Below are positions 1-5,258 of a DNA stretch of 5,258 nt, piece by piece. Below the pieces are notes generated by a model. It was not told the DNA's origin. It made no database searches and saw only the letters and a list, made by a program, of their open reading frames with translations. Numbering within the stretch: the first letter of the stretch is position 1; each line of letters begins with the position of its first letter. Source of the stretch: Candidatus Poseidonia sp. (GTDB lineage Archaea > Thermoplasmatota > Poseidoniia > Poseidoniales > Poseidoniaceae); assembly GCA_013330155.1 (NCBI GenBank), contig DUIU01000062.1, positions 1 to 5,258 of the forward strand, written 5' to 3'. The position numbers were made by a program, and so were the translations under genes.

Positions 1-2750
1 CGGACCGTGTCAAAATCAAACGCCACCATGTACTTCGATGGGAAACCAAGGATTTGATTCCCGTAATAGGTTCTGAAGTTGGTTTGAGCTTCGTTGAAAT
101 TCACGGCATTCGGCTGCATAAAATAAATCGCCAAATCCGGTGAGGTGTATTCGGCCTCTGTGTCGATGTCTGCAAGACCGTCCAACGTCGTCGCGTCCAC
201 TCGGAAGAAGACATTGGAAGCATCGTAACCGAAGTGGAAGGATTCAATGTCAAAATCACCACCTGAAACGGGTGCATCATAACGCGCGGCACCGTCCCAT
301 TCACCAGGGAGAGCGACGCCATCAATCATCGGCTCAATGATGCCACTAGCGGCCGGGTCGGCAACAGCAGGGTTGGTCCAGAGGTCTTGGAGATATGGCG
401 GAAGGTCGAGGTTGATGGCACGATAGATGTTTGAGAGGTGAACCTTGAACAAAACGTCCCAGTTTTCATCATAACCGCTGTCTTGGTCCAAACCATACCA
501 CCAGTACCAATCGCTTCCTTCGGCGATGTACAACGACTCCCAAGCAGCAGAGAGTCCTGGGTCGTTGGGATTTGATTCTTCAAATTCGACCAGGGCCTGA
601 CGGGCTTCAACCAGACGTTGCCACCCCAGGCTTTCCTCTTCCTCACCGGCCCATGTTCGCAAGGTTCCGTCGATCCACGAACCCGTGCCAATGGTTTGGA
701 TTTCAGGCAGCGTGGTTTCCTTGGTCAAGAACTCAGAGGGCGTGGTGGTCAGAATGGTGGGGTGGTCAGCAAGGCGCCCGTACCACTCGGCCATGAAAGG
801 GCGAGCGTTGTCATGGTGCTGGAACTCCGACATGAACATCCAATTCTCGCCGTCAAGGGCAACGGTGAGGAGGTGGTCTGAGGGGTCTTCACCCGCATCG
901 AGAAGTTGTTGGCGCACGTTGTCAAGGTAGGAGATGAAATCGGATACCGCCGCTTCAGGCGTCATTGTCCCGTACTGGAAGGCGATGCGGTCGGAAATGA
1001 CACGGTCTCTGAAAATGACAGCCGTTTCTCCACCTTCAGCCCCCGTAACCGTCCAAGGTGTCGCCAAGTTCGCGGCCTCTTCAACATCGATGAGTTGACC
1101 GTTGATGTCGGTGGATTGCTTGAGGATTTCCTCATCCGAAACCATCCACTGGATGCCAACATCCGTCACGGGTTCCACCATAGCAGGTGAAACAGCTTGT
1201 TCACTGGGCCACATGCCCACGGGTCGGAATCCAAGTTCGGTTTCGAACAAATCCATGCCGGTTACGAGGTGGTTTTGAACGTCCACTGGCCAGGCTTCTT
1301 TGTTGATGCGAATGCCGTCTTCCATGGTCCAACCATCCATCATCAACAAGGGCATGATTGGGTGGTAGTAGGGTGTCGTGGTCAATTCAACCTGACCATC
1401 CGCAGCTAATTCACTGTACATCGGCAATACGTTACCCATGTGGCTGTGTTGAGCGTCCAGAACATACGTCAAGTCGGTCAGAGAATAATCCCCATCCTGC
1501 ATGAACAACGCGATCAAGCCCTCATCTCGGTGGCTGCTGTTGTAGGCACCCAACACATAATCCGGAGAGAACTGGTACAGGTACCACAGCACTTGAAGGT
1601 CAAGAAAATCTTGAGGTGCAAGCAGTTCATCGTCCATGATGGTGTCGGGCTTGAGGTTGTGCAACGTCATGTCGTAGAGTTCCTTGTACCGAGCGCTTGA
1701 TGGATACAACCAGCCAAGTTTGGCATCGGATTGAGAGACGTTGTAAATCCATCCACTGTTCCAAAACGACTGGAACTGCATCGTATGAAGTTCAAGGTCG
1801 GTGGCGTTTGGATATCCACCTTGGGTCCACGAGCGCTTGGCAATGTCGGTGTGAACATCCAAGGTTTCGTTGACGTTGTAGTCCACGAGTTGCTCAATGA
1901 ATGACGGAACGAGGTTGTACGTCACCTTGGTGTTGGTGTCAGCCAGAATACCGGGGGAATCAACGTATTCGGTCATGGCGTGGACGCGAACCCAAGGCAT
2001 TTCGTACATACCGGTGAGTTTGTTTTTGTAATACGGTTGGTGTTGGTGAAAGACGATGGCAAGGTTGAGGGCATCGTCAACCTTCTCAATGCCTCCAGTT
2101 TCAAAGATCGGGAGTTGGTTTGGAGCCGTTATGTTTGAGGTGTTTTCAACGTGCCATGCATGCGTAAAAGTCTCTGCTCCGTTGTTGGTGGCGGGGTTTT
2201 GCGTAGGGAAGGAAGCCCACACGTTCCCCTCATCTTGCCACTGAGCATAGACGACGATGTCAAACGAAGATGGGTTGCCAAGGGCCGACCACGGAAGGGC
2301 GATTTCAGTGGCTTTGTTCTCGGCCCAACCAGCGAAAAGGCCCACGGATGTTGACTGGTCAACCCATGTGCTTCCGTCATGCATGATGTGATGGTAATAG
2401 GTGTCGTCCTCCAAAACGAACCCGTGGTCTGCGGCAAAGGGAAGGGTATGAGCGAAGCCCCAATCCCTCGCAAGAACCGAACCCCCCGCCGAGGTATTGA
2501 GGTAGACAAACAAGTCTGCTCCCTCGCTGGTTGACTTCCAGTCGGTTCCGTCCCAGCCAAGGAACAACATCGTCTCATTCCACGTTAATCGGAAGTCGAC
2601 GTCATTGCTGTCCGATTGCATCAATGAGTCCGCTGACCAATCGGAGTAATCCCCGTCGATGGTAATGTCTTCAGGCGTTTGGCCTTGAACAAAACCGCCA
2701 AAGAGTGAGGCAAAAAATATCAACACAAGGAAAACGGCCTTGGTGCGCAT
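1..2750 (-). CDS. Secreted GH57 amylopullulanase/alpha-amylase-type glycoside hydrolase, C-terminus cut off by window edge
   Basis: At least 916 codons are open without a stop, and the gene leaves the window at base 1. Residues 1-23 form a signal peptide (MRTK, then a hydrophobic core, probable cleavage after VQG). Residues 27 to about 215 look like a CBM9/DOMON-type beta-sandwich (IDGDYSDW at 31-38, ADLFVYLN later). The GH57 catalytic domain runs from about 224 to 640 with all five family motifs: HQHQPYY 235-241; TTPYYHP 458-464; GMWPSE 512-517, where E517 is the expected nucleophile; FRDRVISDRIAFQY 580-593, where D587 is the probable acid/base; and LDGENW 632-637. A helical region follows, with the aromatic segment DWYWWYG at 747-753 typical of the amylopullulanase-like branch. 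A second DOMON/glucodextranase-C-like domain starts near 805. Expected role is extracellular endo-hydrolysis of alpha-1,4 and perhaps alpha-1,6 links in starch-like glucans. The ATG at 2750 is chosen because it starts the signal peptide and no start codon lies in frame just upstream. GH57 membership is firm; exact specificity is inferred. Confidence 0.93.
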   Translation of the reverse strand, partial: MRTKAVFLVLIFFASLFGGFVQGQTPEDITIDGDYSDWSADSLMQSDSNDVDFRLTWNETMLFLGWDGTDWKSTSEGADLFVYLNTSAGGSVLARDWGFAHTLPFAADHGFVLEDDTYYHHIMHDGSTWVDQSTSVGLFAGWAENKATEIALPWSALGNPSSFDIVVYAQWQDEGNVWASFPTQNPATNNGAETFTHAWHVENTSNITAPNQLPIFETGGIEKVDDALNLAIVFHQHQPYYKNKLTGMYEMPWVRVHAMTEYVDSPGILADTNTKVTYNLVPSFIEQLVDYNVNETLDVHTDIAKRSWTQGGYPNATDLELHTMQFQSFWNSGWIYNVSQSDAKLGWLYPSSARYKELYDMTLHNLKPDTIMDDELLAPQDFLDLQVLWYLYQFSPDYVLGAYNSSHRDEGLIALFMQDGDYSLTDLTYVLDAQHSHMGNVLPMYSELAADGQVELTTTPYYHPIMPLLMMDGWTMEDGIRINKEAWPVDVQNHLVTGMDLFETELGFRPVGMWPSEQAVSPAMVEPVTDVGIQWMVSDEEILKQSTDINGQLIDVEEAANLATPWTVTGAEGGETAVIFRDRVISDRIAFQYGTMTPEAAVSDFISYLDNVRQQLLDAGEDPSDHLLTVALDGENWMFMSEFQHHDNARPFMAEWYGRLADHPTILTTTPSEFLTKETTLPEIQTIGTGSWIDGTLRTWAGEEEESLGWQRLVEARQALVEFEESNPNDPGLSAAWESLYIAEGSDWYWWYGLDQDSGYDENWDVLFKVHLSNIYRAINLDLPPYLQDLWTNPAVADPAASGIIEPMIDGVALPGEWDGAARYDAPVSGGDFDIESFHFGYDASNVFFRVDATTLDGLADIDTEAEYTSPDLAIYFMQPNAVNFNEAQTNFRTYYGNQILGFPSKYMVAFDFDTV
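2682..2750 (-). other. Signal peptide of the GH57 enzyme (residues 1-23)
   Basis: The first residues are MRTK (positively charged), followed by the uninterrupted hydrophobic run AVFLVLIFFASLFGGFV and then QGQTPED. A Sec-type signal peptidase I site after G23 (V-Q-G) fits best. There is no cysteine near the cleavage region, so a lipoprotein is unlikely. The mature protein is rich in Asp and has several N-x-S/T sites, which fits an exported protein. Whether it also has a C-terminal membrane or cell-wall anchor cannot be seen here. Confidence 0.85.
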
Positions 2751-2801
2751 TGCTCTTGCGTGGCGTGATAGATTGAAAGGCTTTATCGCTTGCAGGAGAC
2801 C
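2751..2801. promoter_or_regulatory. Divergent intergenic region carrying the promoters of the GH57 gene and the malQ-phosphorylase operon
   Basis: Only 51 bases separate the two divergent start codons, so both promoters must overlap here or extend into the opposite coding sequence. AT-rich cores are TGATAGATTGAAA (2766-2778) and CTTTATC (2781-2787). Read on the minus strand, the second gives GATAAAG, about 25 bases before a plausible start site close to the GH57 ATG, as an archaeal TATA box would be. On the plus strand the first is a weak TATA candidate that would leave almost no leader. No element matches a consensus well. The geometry makes co-regulation of both transcripts likely, but this is inference. 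Confidence 0.45.
2794..2797 (+). promoter_or_regulatory. Shine-Dalgarno-like GGAG that supports the ATG start of malQ
   Basis: GGAG sits four bases before the ATG at 2802. This favours ATG 2802 over the in-frame TTG at 2790, which would place the GGAG inside the coding sequence and add four residues (M-Q-E-T) not expected at the start of this family. The spacing is a little short, so the assignment is moderate. Confidence 0.5.
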
Positions 2802-4079
2802 ATGGAAGGGAAAGGTGTACTTTGCCATCTTACCTCCTTGCCTCATCCCTCGTTGGAGGATGGAAAGCGGTTTCTGGATTGGCTCAGCGCCATGGGATTC
2901 AATGCATGGCAGATGCTTCCGTTGACCCCTCCCGACAAACACGGCTCTCCATACGCCTCTCCCACAGCCTTTGCGGCTTGGCCCGAATTGTTGAAAAATG
3001 AATCACTCGCTGAGATGCCAGACGACGGGTACTGGCTCGATGATTGGGGGCTCTATGCTGCCATCAAGGAAGCCAACGACGGCCGACCGTGGTTTGAATG
3101 GCCCGCGCCCTTGCGAGACCGAGACCCAGAAGCCCTCGCCGCACACCGTCCCCGAGCAGCCCACCACATCAAGCAACAGCAGCAGGTGCAATCCGCATGG
3201 AATCAACTCTTGGAAGTAGCCAGGGCGAAGGACGTATCATTGATTGGAGATGTGCCGATGTTTGTATCCCACGATTCCGCTGACGTCTGGGCTCATCGGT
3301 CATTGTTCCAACTCAACGAGGAAGGAATGCCCGAAGTTGTCGCTGGTGTGCCCCCCGATTACTTCAGTGAAGGTGGACAAAAATGGGGAACGGTGCTTTA
3401 CGACTGGACAGCCCATCGAAGCGAGAACTGGCGCTGGTGGAAAGAGCGAATGAAACGCATGCTTCGGTTGTTCGATGTGGTTCGTATTGACCACTTTCGT
3501 GGCATCCACTCGAACTGGGCTGTGCCATTTGACGACGAAGATGCGCGGTTAGGTAAGTGGCAAGAAGGCCCTGCTGATGAATTACTGGAAGCGATCCTCG
3601 GCGTAGCAGATGAACCGCATCGCGTGGTCGCAGAAGACTTGGGCATCATCCCTCCCGAGGTTGTTGAGCTGCGTCGACGATTCAATCTACGAGGGATGGC
3701 CGTCCTGCATTTTGGATTTGATGGTGAAAAGACCAACCCCCATCATCCCTCGACCATTTGTTCCGACCAAGTGGTCTACACGGGGACGCATGACAACAAC
3801 ACCACGCGAGGGTGGTGGGAAGCCCAAAATGAAGCAACACAGGCACGGGTGAAAGCCCTCTTGCAACCCGATGAAGGCCCGGTTTCAGGGTTGATACGAC
3901 TGGCGATTGAAAGTCCAGCAGTGTTGACGATTCTCCCGCTTCAAGACCTCCTCGGTCTCGATGAAGCAGCCAGGATGAACACCCCCGGAACGTTTGAAGG
4001 GAATTGGCAATGGTCCTTTGAGTGGAATGACCTTGAGGTGGTCAAAAAGATGAACCGTGAACCTCATAACCCATTTTAG
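2802..4079 (+). CDS. malQ: 4-alpha-glucanotransferase (amylomaltase / disproportionating enzyme), GH77, compact form
   Basis: This cytosolic enzyme transfers alpha-1,4-glucan segments between maltodextrins, releasing glucose and making longer chains for phosphorylase. The 425-residue product matches GH77 along its length: LTSLP 10-14, WQMLPL 36-41, GSPYASPTAFA 48-58, IGDVPMFV 148-155, the active-site loop GVPPDYFSE 182-190, VRIDHFRG with nucleophile D230, AEDLG with acid/base E278, and GTHDNNTT with the third catalytic carboxylate D331. It ends just after the usual RMNTPGT...NW motif. It is about 75 residues shorter than typical ~500-residue amylomaltases. Most of the loss lies between residues 60 and 77, where only a short linker replaces about 60 residues, and the loop after TSLP is also shortened. 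There is no frameshift and no signal peptide. The start is set by GGAG at 2794 and by similarity at residue 5 onward. It is first in an operon with the phosphorylase. Confidence 0.95.
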   Translation: MEGKGVLCHLTSLPHPSLEDGKRFLDWLSAMGFNAWQMLPLTPPDKHGSPYASPTAFAAWPELLKNESLAEMPDDGYWLDDWGLYAAIKEANDGRPWFEWPAPLRDRDPEALAAHRPRAAHHIKQQQQVQSAWNQLLEVARAKDVSLIGDVPMFVSHDSADVWAHRSLFQLNEEGMPEVVAGVPPDYFSEGGQKWGTVLYDWTAHRSENWRWWKERMKRMLRLFDVVRIDHFRGIHSNWAVPFDDEDARLGKWQEGPADELLEAILGVADEPHRVVAEDLGIIPPEVVELRRRFNLRGMAVLHFGFDGEKTNPHHPSTICSDQVVYTGTHDNNTTRGWWEAQNEATQARVKALLQPDEGPVSGLIRLAIESPAVLTILPLQDLLGLDEAARMNTPGTFEGNWQWSFEWNDLEVVKKMNREPHNPF

Positions 4080-4081
4080 TT

Positions 4082-4086
4082 AGGGA
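4082..4086 (+). promoter_or_regulatory. Shine-Dalgarno-like AGGGA before the phosphorylase gene
   Basis: AGGGA lies six bases before the ATG at 4093, in the 13-base gap after the malQ stop codon. This spacing is normal for ribosome binding. It supports ATG 4093 over the in-frame TTG immediately before it at 4090. The short gap leaves no room for a separate promoter or terminator, so the two genes are probably co-transcribed. Confidence 0.5.
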
Positions 4087-4092
4087 CTCTTG

Positions 4093-5258
4093 ATGCCCGC
4101 AATAGCCTATTTTACTGCAGAGATTGGCCTTTGGTCAGAATTGCACACCTATTCAGGCGGGCTTGGTGTGCTTGCCGGGGACCATGTCAAATCAGCGGCT
4201 GACGTAGGCCTTCCTTTGGTGGGGATGAGCCTGCTCTACCGAGAGGGATACGGACGGCAACACTTGGACGACCAAGGCATTCAATCCGAAACCTATGCTC
4301 CAATTGACCCCAACGACCATTTGACCAACACAGGACAAACCATCCAACTTCCCTTGGACGGCTCAACGCTCTATGCCAGCATTTGGAAAGCCAGTGTCGT
4401 CGGCGTCGGCGGCCATGTAGTACCCGTGTATTTCCTTGACACGTTCCACCCAAACAACTCGGCTGAATTTGTTGGCCTCGGCGCTCGCCTCTATGGGGGC
4501 GATGATAGCACACGTGTGCGCCAAGAGTACCTGCTGGGTGTTGGTGGTGTCCGAGCGCTCCAAGCACTCGGCCACGATTTCGCCGGCATGCACCTCAACG
4601 AGGGCCATTGCACCTTTGCGATGTTGGAGATGCTCCACCAGGGCTGGACAAGAGAGGAGCTTGCGCAGCGCACCTTGTTCACCACCCACACGCCTGTACC
4701 CGCAGGACACGACCGTTTCGAGTGGTCCCTGGTCGAGGACGTGATGGGTGATTTGCTTCCAAGCGATGCCCGAGAACTTGTACGAGAGGCAGGAGATTCG
4801 GAAGGTGGAGGAAGGTGTTCAATGTCTCACCTCGCCGTGGCACTTTCAACCGCCGTGAACGCCGTTTCAAACCTCAATGCCCAAGTGGCTTCAACGATGT
4901 TTGGCACCACACACATCGCTCCCATCACCAACGGCGTGCACCACATCACATGGACCTCGCCTCAAATGAGCGGTTTGTTCGACCATCACTTGCCAGGTTG
5001 GAAAGAAGACCCCAGTCAACTGGGGTATGCAGGTCGCCTACCAGATGCTGCACTGCGAGACGCTCGACAGGTCAATCGCCGAATTTTACGTGAATTGGTT
5101 CATGCCTCCACCGGTGTTGAACTGGATGAGCATCGCCTCACGATTGGCTTTGCCCGACGGTTTGCAACCTACAAGCGAGCCAACTTGGTGTTCAGCGACC
5201 TCGAACGACTTCGCTCCATCGGGGCAGGTCGAATTCAGTTTGTCTTCAGCGGCAAAGC
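4093..5258 (+). CDS. Alpha-glucan (maltodextrin/glycogen) phosphorylase, GT35, 3' end cut off by window
   Basis: This enzyme splits the non-reducing end of alpha-1,4-glucans with phosphate to give glucose-1-phosphate, using pyridoxal phosphate in the cytosol. The 388 visible codons cover the N-terminal half of the catalytic fold: AYFTAEIGL 5-13, YSGGLGVLAGDHVKSAAD 20-37, HLNEGH 167-172, TTHTPVPAGHDRF 197-209, ITNGVHHITW 278-287 and GFARRFATYKRA 352-363. It leaves the window at FSGKA, the start of the family's GKAHP segment. The lysine that binds pyridoxal phosphate lies further downstream and is not visible. The pattern matches the bacterial/archaeal short-type phosphorylases (TIGR02094-like), not the large eukaryotic/GlgP type. 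The protein starts right at the catalytic domain, without the roughly 90-100-residue N-terminal DUF3417 domain found in many relatives. It lies 13 bases after malQ, with which it would act on the same maltodextrins. Confidence 0.95.
   Translation, partial: MPAIAYFTAEIGLWSELHTYSGGLGVLAGDHVKSAADVGLPLVGMSLLYREGYGRQHLDDQGIQSETYAPIDPNDHLTNTGQTIQLPLDGSTLYASIWKASVVGVGGHVVPVYFLDTFHPNNSAEFVGLGARLYGGDDSTRVRQEYLLGVGGVRALQALGHDFAGMHLNEGHCTFAMLEMLHQGWTREELAQRTLFTTHTPVPAGHDRFEWSLVEDVMGDLLPSDARELVREAGDSEGGGRCSMSHLAVALSTAVNAVSNLNAQVASTMFGTTHIAPITNGVHHITWTSPQMSGLFDHHLPGWKEDPSQLGYAGRLPDAALRDARQVNRRILRELVHASTGVELDEHRLTIGFARRFATYKRANLVFSDLERLRSIGAGRIQFVFSGK

Noticed and set aside
326..1700. Several open frames of 60-120 codons on both strands across the GH57 gene.
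   Set aside because: The GH57 frame here carries conserved motifs and is unbroken. The alternative frames show no recognisable motifs or supporting ribosome sites.
2129..2578. A 149-codon minus-strand frame inside the GH57 gene.
   Set aside because: It is a different frame over the N-terminal binding domain of the GH57 enzyme. The product is rich in Arg, Ser, Thr and Pro without any domain pattern, as expected of an out-of-frame shadow.
2763..2789. Possible imperfect inverted repeat GCGTGATA / TTTATCGC as an operator between the divergent promoters.
   Set aside because: The arms pair only with a two-base insertion and are too short and imperfect to stand above chance.
3168..3188. CAA/CAG run encoding KQQQQVQ in the GH77 enzyme, considered as a microsatellite or an insertion.
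   Set aside because: It is only four glutamines within a helix that aligns naturally with the family, with mixed codons and no longer repeat.
4080..4092. Possible terminator or promoter between malQ and the phosphorylase gene.
   Set aside because: The gap is 13 bases, with no hairpin, T-run or TATA element; it holds only a ribosome-binding-like AGGGA.
4187..4710. Minus-strand frames of 115-126 codons opposite the phosphorylase gene.
   Set aside because: The plus strand encodes conserved phosphorylase motifs through this stretch; the antisense products look like random translation.
1..5258. tRNA, rRNA, CRISPR arrays, insertion sequences and phage-related signals.
   Set aside because: Nothing of this kind is visible. 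Nearly every base is accounted for by three coding regions, and there are no regularly spaced repeats or transposase-like sequences.

Overview
The window is a compact alpha-glucan (starch/glycogen/pullulan) degradation locus with three protein genes, no RNA genes and almost no non-coding DNA. Two genes run off the window edges. On the minus strand, 2750 down to 1 is one uninterrupted reading frame for a large secreted glycoside hydrolase family 57 (GH57) enzyme of the amylopullulanase/alpha-amylase type. It has a signal peptide, an N-terminal carbohydrate-binding-like domain, a catalytic domain with all five GH57 motifs, a helical region, and the beginning of a second carbohydrate-binding-like domain. 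Its C-terminus is outside the window.

On the plus strand, starting only 51 bases from the GH57 start codon, lie a compact GH77 4-alpha-glucanotransferase (malQ type, 2802-4079) and, 13 bases further on, a GT35 alpha-glucan phosphorylase (4093 to the window end, 3' truncated). Close spacing and a likely ribosome binding site before each indicate an operon divergent from the GH57 gene.

The genes fit one pathway. The exported GH57 enzyme would cut polymeric alpha-glucan outside the cell. After uptake, by a transporter not seen here, the cytosolic GH77 enzyme would rearrange short maltodextrins into longer chains, and the phosphorylase would release glucose-1-phosphate from them. The cytosolic pair could equally serve an internal glycogen store.

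The organism cannot be named with certainty. Secreted GH57 enzymes with flanking CBM9/DOMON-like modules are best known from Euryarchaeota. The by-eye moderate GC content, the very acidic secreted protein and the tight gene packing would suit a marine planktonic euryarchaeon (for example Marine Group II, Poseidoniales), but a bacterium is not excluded. I found no wholly new system. The most unusual points are a GH77 enzyme missing about 45 residues, which appear to include the secondary glucan-site tyrosines; a phosphorylase that begins directly at its catalytic domain; and two similar binding modules bracketing the GH57 domain.
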